Source: Coriaria nepalensis (lineage: Eukaryota > Streptophyta > Magnoliopsida > Cucurbitales > Coriariaceae). From it: a stretch of DNA of 64,000 nt. Positions 45,451 to 57,043 of the stretch are shown here, piece after piece. The position numbers were made by a program, and so were the translations under genes. The notes beneath the pieces are model-generated. The model saw only the letters and a program-made list of their open reading frames with translations. It did no database searches and had not been told where the DNA came from. Positions within the stretch are counted from its first letter, which is position 1. Each line of letters begins with the position of its first letter. The DNA lies in the NCBI GenBank assembly GCA_027186245.1, contig CP114495.1, forward strand, positions 7,618,501 to 7,682,500. Reading direction: 5' to 3'.

Positions 45451-48400
45451 ATGGGGAAGAAGAGGCAGAAGAAAGGAGATCTGCCGAATAAAGCAGAGCC
45501 GAAACAAGTCGATGAAGCTACCAGGATTCGAATTTCGAAAGTGCTCGACCAGTTTCGTATTTCTAAAGACCTAGGTAAGAGGGGGAAAATAAAACTTTTC
45601 TATTCTTTACATTTTCTTCTTCGTGTATAGAAATTCACATTGATTTCAGCCGGTTCCTAGTTTGATTTTGAGTGTTCTTGGCCCTGTTATTGGATCTTTC
45701 CTTCGATAGCGTCTGCGATTTCTATTGAGTATTTGCAATGCTCTAACATATGGACTTTTATGGAGTGTTTTCTGTTAGATAATGAATAGTCAGAGGGCAT
45801 TGAAAGAACAAAGTGAGGTGGAGAGTACTTTAAGGACATTGTTAATAGAATAATTAGACTCCGTGTTTGGTTAGAGACTTAGAACTTTTTGGATGTGCCG
45901 TTGGAGAGAAGCTCATCCTTTTTTGATTCTTGAAACAAATTTAAAAAATATGGAAGGAGTCCAATGAATATCCTCCGTAAAGAATTGGTGAGTATTGGGG
46001 ATTTCTGTTTGGTCTGTATGCATTTTGGCATTTTTGTTTTAAATCTTATATCTCCCATTGCTCAACTGTGAGGGCCTTTTCATATATAGGTTACTGTATA
46101 CTAAGTCTTACAGACTAATTTGGTAACTCTCTGATGTTACTTGCAGTTTTCACATTTCAAGAAAACCTTTCAAATCGCGAACGTGCTATAGTGCATGAAG
46201 CATGCAAGAAAATGGGCATGACATCTAGAAGTTCTGGGTGAGTTCTGAATGCCGTCTTGCCTCCATTTTAGAAGGGTATCAATGATTTGTAGCTTTCATA
46301 TCTTCTAGGGTGGAAAACAAAAGGGGGCTTCTTTGTTGCTGTTACTTGTTTACTATGGCTTTTCACTCACATGAATTTTTTCCTAGGCGTGGAGCCCACC
46401 GGCATGTTTCTGTATACAAATCTAGAAAGAAAGAGGGCATGAATAGTGCGTCAGACACTGTTGCTAATTTTGTATTTTCTGATCATTCAAAAGAGATTCT
46501 ATGCGACTTATTTACTACTTACCCTCCTGATGACGGAGAACTGGTTAAAGAAACATCTGGTGAGCGTAGTGGAAGGGCTAGGAGACAACATCGAAATAAA
46601 GATGAATTCTTCTGCAGGCCTTCAATTGGCAAGAGAGAGATTTTGAACAAAGTTAAATCACTTGCCAGCAGAATGGAAAGCAATTCAAACTTGAAAAAGG
46701 TATTTTCTTAGTTATAAAATCAATAGAAATTTAAAGGTTTTGTTGGTTGAATCTGTCCCTTTACTATCTTTCAATTTAGTTTGTTGCAATAAAGTATATC
46801 AGACATCTTCTTGTTTGTAGATCAATGAAGGGAGGTCCAAACTTCCAATTACATCCTTCAAGGATCTCATTACATCAACTGTTGATTCTCACCAGGTTAT
46901 TTTTATGTTGCATGTTCTTTTTACAAAATTTTCCTACGGGGAGAAAATATTATCTTGGAATTTGTATAGGCTCAGACTCCAGATTACATGATGCATGATG
47001 TCCTAGGTTGGCGAACGTGCCTAATTCTGATTATGTGACTAAAGTCTGTCTATTTCAAAGTAGTTTGGTTGGTAGTGTTTAAGACGACAATTTTTTTCAA
47101 CTTCATGGGCGTGTGGATTCAAGGGTACTTCCTGGCCTTATTGTTTGTTTTACGTTTTGAAAGCAGGTAGTTCTCGTATCTGGTGAGACTGGGTGTGGAA
47201 AAACAACACAGGTTAGCCATTATTTGCTTTTGTCTTCTTTATGGTACATTTATCATAACTAGTCAAAATTTTGTTTTGAAGTCCTCTATTTCTTATTTAT
47301 TTATTTATTTTTATTAATGTCGTTTCTATTTTACTTGCGTTTTTTACTCTTTTCTGATTAATCCATGCAATCATGATGTGTCTATACTCTATCTGTTTGT
47401 TAGTTTGATGCGCAACAACTTTAGTTATCATTGAGCTACACTATATTCAATTTAAGTTGACAGCAATTAAGAAGTATGCCACTAGCTCCAGGATGCCGAC
47501 TTTGTTCTTCACTATGAAAATAAATCTGTTTTCAATGAAATTCTTTCGTCATCTTTCGGTTTGAGGCCTATATAAATGTATTTTCTTTCTTTGAGATTCT
47601 TGTTCAGTACTCTGTTATCATTTATTTTCCGTCTCTCAGCAACATAAGGCCACATCAGATTATTCTATTTTACTTTATTTATTTATTTATTATTACTTTT
47701 ATTATTATTTTTTTTCTCTTTTTACCTTGAAACCTAAGTTACTACACACTTGCATTAATTTTCTCGAAAATAACTTATCAAACAACTTAAAAGAGCTGAA
47801 ACTTTTACTGTCATTCTCTTTGCTGTCCTATGTCCATTATGATGATGCAAATTGCAATGAGCCCTTTCCTGTTTATCTGCTTACAAGCACATGGATGCAC
47901 GTTAAAACACTGTTGCATTGGATGTGGCTAGGTATGAATAAAATCTAAAAGAAAATAGAGTTACTGTCTGTTTGTCGATTAGAATGTCATTGAAGGAACA
48001 ATCTTCTGCTCTGTCTCTGAATTCTGAAGGACATATTCTAACATTCTCAAAGCTCTGTGATATTGCTTTGAGGTGCCTATACATAATTTAGCATGAAACT
48101 TGGTTCAAGTATTTTATCATGTTTGACTTATACTCTAATCAAATATGATCAGGTCCCACAATATCTTCTGGATCATGTGTGGGGAAAGGGTGAGACATGT
48201 AAGATAGTGTGTACTCAACCTCGACGAATTTCAGCTACGTCAGGTGTGCACCTGTTCTTATGCCTACATAATATTCTTGTACCTCATCTAAGCTCTTAAG
48301 TTCTAAGGCTCTTAATTTTTTCACTATCTTTGTTCACTCTCTGGTGGCGGAATTTCTAGTCTCTGAGAGAATTGCCTACGAAAGAGGAGAAGATGTTGGA

Positions 48401-51400
48401 AATGATATTGGATATAAGGTAATCTTCATCTCACTTTAGGAACTTTTGTGCTATGAATATTGTGTACGACAACTTCAATTAAACTAATCTATTCAAAATA
48501 CACTAAATGACCTGGGGATTTACAATGAATCACTAATGTAATATTTTGTTTTCATTCACATTAAGTGATGGTTTTTGTACTTTCACTGACACATTTTTGG
48601 TCACCATGGAAGATACGGTTGGAAAGTAAAGGTGGGAGGCAGTCATCAGTCGTGTTCTGCACGAATGGGATTCTTTTAAGGGTGTTGGTGTCTAATGGTG
48701 GTGGTAAATCAAGGAAGGTAGCTCAGACGCAAACTCCAAGCCACGAAGTTTCAGACATAACTCATATTATTGTGGTATGTACTGTTTCTTGGGGCGTGCA
48801 TTTGTTTTTTCAAATTTCTTCTTGAATATAGAGTTTGAATGAATTACCTTTCAAATTTCTTCTTGAATATACAGTATTTTTCCTTATTGTTCTATCCCTG
48901 TATAATTTCTTGGAGGCCCTGGTCTAGTTTGAAATGATCTACCCTAAGTTCTCACATAAGCTTCCAGATTGCATCAAGCTTTTGGGTTCTTAGACCTGAT
49001 CCACTGCCTATCGTTTTCTTTGATACTACACATGCAATCACTATCCTTAAAGAAGAGAAGGATAAATATTTGTTTATTCATTTATTTTTGCAGGTGCTTA
49101 TGTATCATTCTTATTTATCTTGTGGATTTGCATATTTCTTAATCAAATGGGGAATAATGGATGCCATGATTAGAGTGACTTCAAATTTCTTTTGTTATGA
49201 AGGAAAGCATAAATATTCGCTATATTCCCTCCAATGAGGGGAAAAAAGCTGGCTCCAAGGCTCGAACTTGGGAGGACAAGGGGAGGAATTAGCTCCCTTG
49301 CCACCAAGCCAACCCTTGGGATTAGTGATTTAAAACTGCGTGGATCATAATCTCAATTTTTTGGGGGTCTGACTATCCTGAGGTTAAACTAAATGTGGTG
49401 GTCGTTTATTATTGCAAATATTTTAGCTTTAGTGTAAATGTCATTTATTGTTTGTATTGCTATTGCTATTGCTTTTTAATCTGATACCTTTTTTTGTGAT
49501 ATGCTTCTCACACATGCTTCCATATTCTTTTTTGTGATATGCTTCTCACACATGCTTCCATATTCTTTCTTCTGCTTCATTTCTACTTAGGATGAAATTC
49601 ATGAAAGGGATCGTTTCTCTGACGTAATGCTGGCAATCATCAGGTGCATTATACTTACCTTATTGTATTTTCTATCTCATGATGCTTGTTTCTTCATTAT
49701 CAGTGAAACACAGACGTGCCACACAGGCTTCGTATTGGTATTGCGGACCTGAATGACATCCTCTATGCTTCAGAAGTATTATAGAATAGTAAATAACTAA
49801 TAACAACATTGGATATGGCCCACATATTTAAGGGGAAATAACCATTCATGCATCCTTAAGGGAAAACCAATATTCTCCTTAGAATAAAGGTCACATCAAC
49901 TGGAATGGATTTTCTTTTCTATAATCTATATTGACCTACAAATCTTCATAATTTATAGAGATCACATTCCACAGAGATCTTTGTAGATGTGGAGAGGTCT
50001 AGCCACTTCTTTTCCTCTTTGGAGATCATCTGTGGGTGTGAATGGGTTCTTCTTTCTTTGGGGGACATCCACAAAAAGATGGAAAGAATAAATCCCAGGA
50101 TTTTACAGTTCCTAATCCATGGATATGTATATGCATGTGTACTTACAACTTACAAATGTATTTGTCTATGTACAATAATACCTGCATAGATTTGGTAAGT
50201 TTACTATGCAAGGATGACACTCTTAAAAAATACAAGGGATATTGAAATATTATCATTGTTGGGGAAGGTATTCTTCCATAACCACACAAGGGATACTAAT
50301 GAATCATAATTGAAACATTATCAATATGTCTATTAGTCACCATACTAGAAACAGTTGAATCACCATACTAGAGAAAGTTAAATTCATATTCTGTGTATTT
50401 TGCAACTGGTTTTTGAGGATTTACATGCTTTATGATATATAAATTGAACACTGGTTTACTTATTGTCGATAAGCAAAGCAAAGTGCTGCTCTCTATTGTG
50501 CTGCCTTGTTGTGGTGTTGTCTTGATTGAAAGTTTATATCTTCTTATTTTACTTCTCTATTAACGTGATTATGCATCTTGCAATTTTTTTATTTAATGTG
50601 ATTTCTTATTAGTATCTTTGATCTTGTTGATTTGTTTGCAGAGACATGCTTCCTTCATTTCCTCAACTACGACTGGTAAGCTGAGATTCAATGTTCTCTT
50701 TCCATCACTTTTAGAATGAAATAGCTATATTTTAGGCATTTATCTCCTGTTTCAGAGCTTTGCTAACGAATGAATGTTTTATTCATACATACATACATAC
50801 ATACATGGACAGACACGTGCTGATGACTGCTGTTATTATTGTCTTAAAGTAGAGATAACTGCCTAAAATACAGTTGCAAAGCTCTAATAGTTTGGTTAAC
50901 ACTAACTGGCCCTTTTTATTTCCCAATTTTGCATAACCCAACAGATTCTAATGAGCGCCACTATTGATGCTGAGCGGTTTTCACAATATTTTGGCGACTG
51001 TCCAATTATCCGTGTCCCCGGCTTCACTTATCCTGTAAGAACTTACTACATGGGATCTTAATTTATCAAATTAATCTTCTATTCTCAATTTGGTAATCCG
51101 AACTATTTTTTGTTCCTCAGGTCAAATCCTTTTATTTGGAAGATGTGCTTTCTTTCCTGAAGTCATCGGAAAATAATCATCTCGAATTAACTGGTCTAAC
51201 TGAAGAGCCTAAGTTAACAGAAGAAGATAACCTTGCTTTGGATGAAGCTATTAATTTAGCTTGGTCAAATGACGAGTTTGATCTCCTTCTGGAATTGGTT
51301 TCTTCAGAAGCAGCCCCCCAAGTTTTTAACTATCAGCATTCTTTGAATGGTTTGACTCCATTAATGGTGTTTGCTGGGAAGGGTAGAGTTCGTGATGTTT

Positions 51401-54400
51401 GCATGCTTCTATCATTCGGTGCAGATTGCCAGTTAAAGGCCAAGGATGGCACCACTGCATTAGAGTGGGCTGAAAAGGGAGGCCATAAAGAAACTGCTGA
51501 AGTTACAAAAAAACACATGCAGAGTGCTCTTTCTAGCTCTGCTGAGGAAAAGGAGTTACTTGATAAATATTTAATGGCCATCAATCAAGAGATGGTTGAT
51601 ATTGTTCTTATAGAGCAATTATTAAGACAAATATGTTTTGATTCACAAGATGGGGCTGTTCTTGTTTTTCTTCCTGGATGGGATGAAATCAATAAAACCC
51701 GGGAAAGATTACAGGCTTCCCCAATTTTCAAAGATGCTTCCAAGTTTTTGATTTTACCTCTTCATTCAAGGGTTCCAGCTGCTGAACAGAAGAAGGTTTT
51801 TAAACGTGCACCTCCTGGTTGCCGTAAAATTGTCCTTTCAACAAATATTGCGGAAACTGCCGTAACCATTGATGATGTTGTTTATGTTATAGACAGTGGG
51901 AGGATGAAAGAAAAAAGTTACGACCCTTATAACAATGTAACTACTCTTCAATCTTCTTGGGTGTCGAAGGCAAGTGCCAAGCAGCGACAGGGACGTGCAG
52001 GGCGCTGTCAGCCTGGGATATGTTATCACCTTTATTCAAGACTTAGATCAACTACTCTACCAGATTTTCAGGTTCCTGAAATTAAGAGAATGCCAATTGA
52101 AGAACTTTGTTTGCAGGTTTGCATTTCGCCTTACTCTACTATCTTTGAGCTAGTTACAAATACTCAAATGCTTAACCAAATTGGTTGATCCTATTGTTAG
52201 TATTCTACTCTTTATATATTAAAATGCACATCGAGTCTGAAACGTTAGGAACATTCTCTTAGGCTGTTACTACACTGCTTTATTATTTTATTTTAATTCC
52301 TTTTATTTTTTGTCTGCAGGTAAAGATGGTCGATCCGGAAGCTAAGATAGAGGATTTCTTACAGAAAACCTTGGATCCTCCAATTTACGAAACGATACGG
52401 AATGCTATAATGATTCTTCAAGACATTGGGGCTCTGACACTCGAGGAAAAGCTGACAGACCTTGGTCAGAAGTTAGGGTCTCTACCTGTTCACCCCTTGA
52501 CATGCAAGATGCTTTTCTTTGCCATATTAATGAACTGCCTTGAACCTGCTCTAACTCTTGCTTGTGCCTCTGGTTATCGAGATCCCTTTACTCTTCCCAT
52601 GTTACCAAATGAGAAGAAGAGAGCTGCTGCTGCTAAAGCCGAGCTTTCTTCTTTGTATGGTGCGCATGGTGACCAGCTAGCAGTCATTGCAGCATTTGAG
52701 TGTTGGAAAAGTGCAAAAGATAGGCACCAAGAGGCCTTGTTCTGCTCAGAGTACTTTGTCTCTGCAAATACAATGAGAATGCTGAAGCGAATGCGTAAGC
52801 AACTCCAATCAGAACTGATCCGAAATGGGTTTATGGTAGATGGAGATGTGAGTTATAGTTTGAATGCACGTGACCCAGGTATACTCCAAGCAGTCCTTGT
52901 GGCTGGTTTGTATCCAATGGTGGGAGTAATGTGTCCACCTCAAGGAAATAGAAGGCGGTCTCTTGTAGAGACTACTAGTGGGGACAAAGTTCCTTTGCAC
53001 TCTAATTCGGTTAACTTTGATCTGTCTTTTAAGAAAAGCAAAAATCATTCTTTGATTGTGTATGATGAGGTGACTCGTGGGGATGGAGGTCTGAAAATTA
53101 GGGATTGCACTGTTGTGGGCCCGCTCCCATTGTTGATACATGCCGCAGATATTGCTGTGGCCCCAGGGAATGGTGTTGATGATGATGTTGAGGATGATGA
53201 AGGTGAAGATAGTGATGATGGTGGTGAAGATGAAAGTGATGAAGATGGAATGGAGATAGATAATAAACCGAACAAGAAGGAAGAGAAGATTATGGCATCA
53301 CCTAATAATTCAGTAATTGTGGTTGTAGATCGATGGCTATCTTTTGGGTCAACGGCACTTGATATTGCTCAGATTTACTGCTTGAGAGAGCGATTGGCTG
53401 CAGCAATCTTACACAAGGTATGTACTTCAAGCTTTTTAATTAATTAATTAATTTTTTATTATATATTTTAAAGGGCTTTTTCACTTGGAGTATTTTTGTT
53501 TTGGATCCGAACACCTGTTATACTTGGAAGGCTTAATCTTGGTCTGAAAAGAAGCATGGTTGGTGTTTGGAAAGAAAAAAAAAAGTGATTATTGCTTTAT
53601 TTTAAAGTTCTATGCACTTTTAGTACTTGTTTGAATAAACCACAATATGGTGGTGCATGGAGATAAAAACATTATTTGTTCATTTGAAGCGTTTTAATTT
53701 AACCATTAGCATGTCCATATACCCTCGAGAATCCCATCATTTTATTTTTCTCCTCCCATTCCATTGACTTTTCTTTTCCACCTCATTCTCTGTTCTAGAA
53801 CATCTTGCTTTGAGAACCCTTGAAATATTCCCGAGTCTTAGCGATATTTGTTGTTTGCTTAATTTATCTTTAGCGATATTCCCGAGTCTTAGGGAAATGT
53901 CTGCTGAGAATATATCCAAAAGTGTGCATATAAAGAAATACAATCTATAAAGAAATTGAAAGGACAATTTTTAAACGCCGGGTTGCCCACAAAATCCAAC
54001 TTAGAATTCATTTCTTTAGGCCCGAAAAATATTTTCTCGAGCATAGTTAACCAGCCTAAGTGTCGGATCATTACCACTAATGTTTTATTTTAGTCATCTA
54101 GACCATGAATAAAGTTTTCAGCTTATTATCTTGTATTAAAAGCTCTTTATCTGTCCTGATAGCATTGTTACCAAACTCTTAATATGATAAACTAGTTGTA
54201 AGCATTTTAAGCACATTTTCATTGAATATTCTCAACCGGGCTCCTAGTCATATGATTATTTTATCAATCTTTTATAGGTAACACATCCGAAGAAGGCCCT
54301 TCCACCATCTCTTTGGGCGTCCATGTCTGCCATAGCTTGTATTCTATCGTCTGATGGATTATCTGGAGTTTCATTCTCATTAGACTCAGTTGAGTCATTG

Positions 54401-54745
54401 ACATCAAAGGTAAATTCAACTGGAATCAACAATATGCAGGAAAACCAAAATCTGGGCGGCCAAAATTCAAACGGTTTCCTTGGATCCTTATTTAACTCTG
54501 GAACACAACAGCCTCCTTCAGCTTCATCTCTTCAGCAATTTAGCGGACCCGAATATCAGGGACCCACACATATGATTGTGGAGTCAACAAGTCAACATTT
54601 GAACCCGCCTCATAACCGGAAGAAGCAAACACCAGAGAAAAAACCTGTTCAGCAACAGCAAAGAGCTCCAACACAAAATCTTAGTTTGAATGGGTTTGGT
54701 TTAGACTATGGACCTTATGGTCCTCTTAAGAGGCATCGTGGCTGA
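45451..54745 (+). CDS. DExH6: DExH-box RNA helicase with R3H and ankyrin repeats (DExH6/HVT1-like)
   Basis: ATP-dependent RNA helicase of the DEAH/RHA group, probably nuclear. Exons: 45451-45574, 46147-46237, 46387-46699, 46821-46895, 47167-47211, 48153-48243, 48360-48418, 48613-48774, 49591-49643, 50642-50675, 50945-51034, 51121-52116, 52320-53417, 54278-54745; 3699 nt, 1232 aa. Order: R3H domain ([16 protein letters not shown] near 50-66), motif [10 protein letters not shown] at 207-215, Ia TQPRRISA, motif II DEIH at 321-324, III SAT at 353-355, an ankyrin insert (about 430-510: [28 protein letters not shown]), motif [26 protein letters not shown]2 and OB-fold ([10 protein letters not shown]), an acidic D/E stretch near 1005-1035, and a Q/P-rich basic tail. 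R3H + DEIH + ankyrin is the Arabidopsis NIH/HVT1 layout. All junctions are in frame. The ATG follows a CT- and GA-rich leader. Confidence 0.93.
49215..49320 (-). mobile_element. tRNA-derived SINE in a helicase intron
   Basis: On the minus strand the sequence starts CCCAAGGGTTGGCTTGGTGG and contains a Pol III A box-like TGGCTTGGTGGC (about 49300-49312) and a B box-like AAGTTCGAGCC (49259-49269), about 45 bases apart. These are hallmark features of the tRNA-type head of plant SINEs. It sits in the intron between exons 8 and 9, antisense to the gene. The tail end and target duplication are not clear. Confidence 0.6.
49493..49570. repeat. 38-bp tandem duplication in helicase intron
   Basis: TTTGTGATATGCTTCTCACA... 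occurs at 49493 and again at 49531, two nearly perfect copies of a 38-bp unit upstream of exon 9 (49591). It is close to the branch/pyrimidine region but leaves the acceptor intact. Confidence 0.8.
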
Positions 54746-55990
54746 AAGATACGAAAATATAAGAGTATGTTGTAGATTGAAAGATCGGATGTGTAACAAA
54801 AATTAGGTCTAGATTTGTTTTGTTTCTAAAAATTTATAGTTGTTGTTCAGAGATACTGGCTTAAACTGTTATCAACACTAGCGATTCAGTCAATCTCATC
54901 TAATCATTTTTTTGTTCTCGTCTTTTTTGTTTCTGCTTCTTGCTTGAATTGATGCAAAACTCTGGCATTGCCTCACCACTAACATGTACAGATTCCCTTT
55001 TTTGGAACCAAATCTTTTCTAATGATTTCAATTGGATATCTAGAAAGAGTTGAATTGAATTGATTTTAATATGAATTAAATTTAATTTTGAACCATATAA
55101 GTCTGTTAATTTTCATTATTTGTTCTTTTCATCTTGAAGTTTTCAAAATATTCAATTTCGATCATTAGGATAAAATTTATTAATGTAAAAGTAATAAATA
55201 ACATCTAAAATTCATGAATATTAAAATATCTCATATTATCAACAACATAAATATCCTTAAAATTGATATTTTTTTTAATAATTTAATTCACAAAGTTTAA
55301 ATAAAGTTCATTTTTCTACCCTTCAATTTTATTCTTCACGGCCTTAAATCTCAGTAACACCAAAATGAAAAATTCTTTTACAAATATTAATGATATTTTT
55401 GATATTTCATGTGTTAGAAGTCACTTTTTCTATTTAACGTTTATAAATTTAGACCTATGGATGAAAATATAATATTTTGAAAACTGTGAGGATGGAAGTG
55501 AATTATATGAAAGTTCAGGGAACAAATGAAGAAATAGTGAAAGTTTGGGGGGAAACAATAATTTATCCCATTTTAATTCTGGCTTACTTTGTTTGATCTG
55601 CTCCCTGCTTGTATTGATTTCTTTTTCATTGAATTTATTTTGTTTTATTTACTTGATTCTAAACTCTGACGTTTCATCACCACTACCAATTCCTATTCCC
55701 TTATTTGGAACCAGACCTTTCTTAAAGAATTCAATTAGATTTCTAGAAAGAGTTGAATTGAATTCATTTCTAATACTATTTCTCTTGTTCTGAATGAATC
55801 ACATTTTTCAAAATTACATATATGACAAACTCACAGATTCATTCTCTTAAAATCATGATCAGTGAGGTTAATTTTAATAAGACAATCAGTTTTACTCGAG
55901 AACTAAAAGGGATCTACCTACTTTTCTTTCTCCTTGTATGCTAACAAAAGTCCGTTCAAAAGAATTACTCGGACAAAAATTCTACTTCTT
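54746..55990. other. Helicase 3' UTR and spacer with a dispersed direct repeat
   Basis: The segment at about 54915-55070 recurs in diverged form at about 55575-55775, sharing CACCACTA, TTTGGAACCA, TCTAGAAAGAGTTGAATTGA. The two copies are about 700 bases apart in the same orientation. The sequence between is AT-rich without ORFs. They may be remnants of LTRs of a small element or a local duplication. Confidence 0.45.
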
Positions 55991-56012
55991 GGCATCTTTC
56001 AATGTTAAGATT

Positions 56013-56020
56013 TATATAAG
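56013..56020 (+). promoter_or_regulatory. TATA box of the sulfotransferase gene
   Basis: TATATAAG lies 70 bases upstream of the ATG at 56090 and only about 22 bases upstream of an earlier in-frame ATG at 56042. With usual TATA spacing, transcription would start at about 56043-56050, which leaves the 56042 ATG outside the mRNA. Confidence 0.55.
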
Positions 56021-56089
56021 ATACTCATCTAAATCACTCAAATGTATCAAATTCAAATTCACTCTAAGCCTATAATTATAATACCTGCC

Positions 56090-57043
56090 ATGGCAGATAC
56101 TACAGATCAGCTTCCCAAAGAGTCGTTCTTCCAAGTACTCGAAATGTGCAAATGGCAAGGATTTTGGTATTTCATAGATGACATTGCAGGCATCAAAGAA
56201 TTTCGGTTGCGTTTTGAACCAAGAGATGATGATGTAATATTAGCATCGTCCATGAAGACAGGAACAACTTGGCTCAAAGCCCTTTGTGCTTGCTTAATTG
56301 GACCAAAAGCTAGTACTTATAAGCCACAAGGTCATAAAGATGAAGACCCTTTGACCAAAGACATCATTCATGTTCACATGCCAAACTTAGAGAACCTGTA
56401 TAGAATGAATCTCGATTCATATATAACATCTATGCCTTCTCCTAGACTTTTTCACACTCATCTCCCTTATAGCGCCCTACCGGATTCTATTAAGAATTCC
56501 AAGTGCAAAATTGTTTATATCACTCGAAACCCGAAAGACACTTTCGTGTCACTTTGGCATTTCATAAACAAATTGACAAGTACTAATGATGGTTTTCCTC
56601 GTGGCCCATATCCAATAGAGGATGCATTTGAAAGTTACTGTCATGGGGTTCTTCCATATGGGCCATTTTTCGATCATGTTTTAGAGTATTGGATGGAGAG
56701 GTTGAAGATGAAAGATCGGATACTGTTTTTGAAATATGAAGAGTTGAAGAGGAATCCGAAACTAGAGGTAAGTAAGTTGGCTTTCTTTTTGGGAAGGGAA
56801 TTGAAGGAAGATGAGGTTGAGAGAGTTTTGTGGAGGTCTAGTTTAGATAGGCTTAAGAACTTGGATGTGCACAAAAATGGAAAGGTTAATTGGGTGCAAG
56901 ATTTACAACTTCCCTCTGGTTCCTTCTTTAGGAATGGCGTTGTTGGAGATTGGAAAACCCACCTTACACCTGAGATGGGGCAGTGGCTTGACAAGATTGC
57001 GGGTGAAGCACTTGAGGGATCGGGTCTTGATCTTGAGTTATGA
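56090..57043 (+). CDS. Cytosolic sulfotransferase (SOT family)
   Basis: Transfers sulfate from PAPS to a small hydroxylated acceptor in the cytosol. The substrate cannot be told from sequence; plant relatives act on desulfo-glucosinolates, flavonoids, hydroxyjasmonate or brassinosteroids. Intronless and 317 aa, as usual for plant SOTs. Visible: the 5'-phosphosulfate loop SSMKTGTTWLKAL (53-65, Lys56), the family block PRLFHTHLPYSALP (118-131) with the likely catalytic His124, the 3'-phosphate site YITRNPKDTFVSLWHF (143-158), LKYEELKRNP (214-223), and the C-terminal PAPS motif FFRNGVVGDWKTHLTPEM (279-296). An upstream in-frame ATG (56042) would add 16 residues, but ATG 56090 has the better context (GCCATGGC) and fits the TATA spacing. 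No lesion. Confidence 0.93.
   Translation: MADTTDQLPKESFFQVLEMCKWQGFWYFIDDIAGIKEFRLRFEPRDDDVILASSMKTGTTWLKALCACLIGPKASTYKPQGHKDEDPLTKDIIHVHMPNLENLYRMNLDSYITSMPSPRLFHTHLPYSALPDSIKNSKCKIVYITRNPKDTFVSLWHFINKLTSTNDGFPRGPYPIEDAFESYCHGVLPYGPFFDHVLEYWMERLKMKDRILFLKYEELKRNPKLEVSKLAFFLGRELKEDEVERVLWRSSLDRLKNLDVHKNGKVNWVQDLQLPSGSFFRNGVVGDWKTHLTPEMGQWLDKIAGEALEGSGLDLEL

Noticed and set aside
46446..46646. Alternative-frame ORF in helicase exon 3
   Set aside because: The other frame carries the R3H-linked helicase sequence and splices in frame on both sides.
51136..52188. Helicase ORF reading through the donor at 52116
   Set aside because: The extension past LCLQ|GTTTGC has no helicase similarity, while splicing to 52320 restores the conserved LDP..IEDFL sequence.
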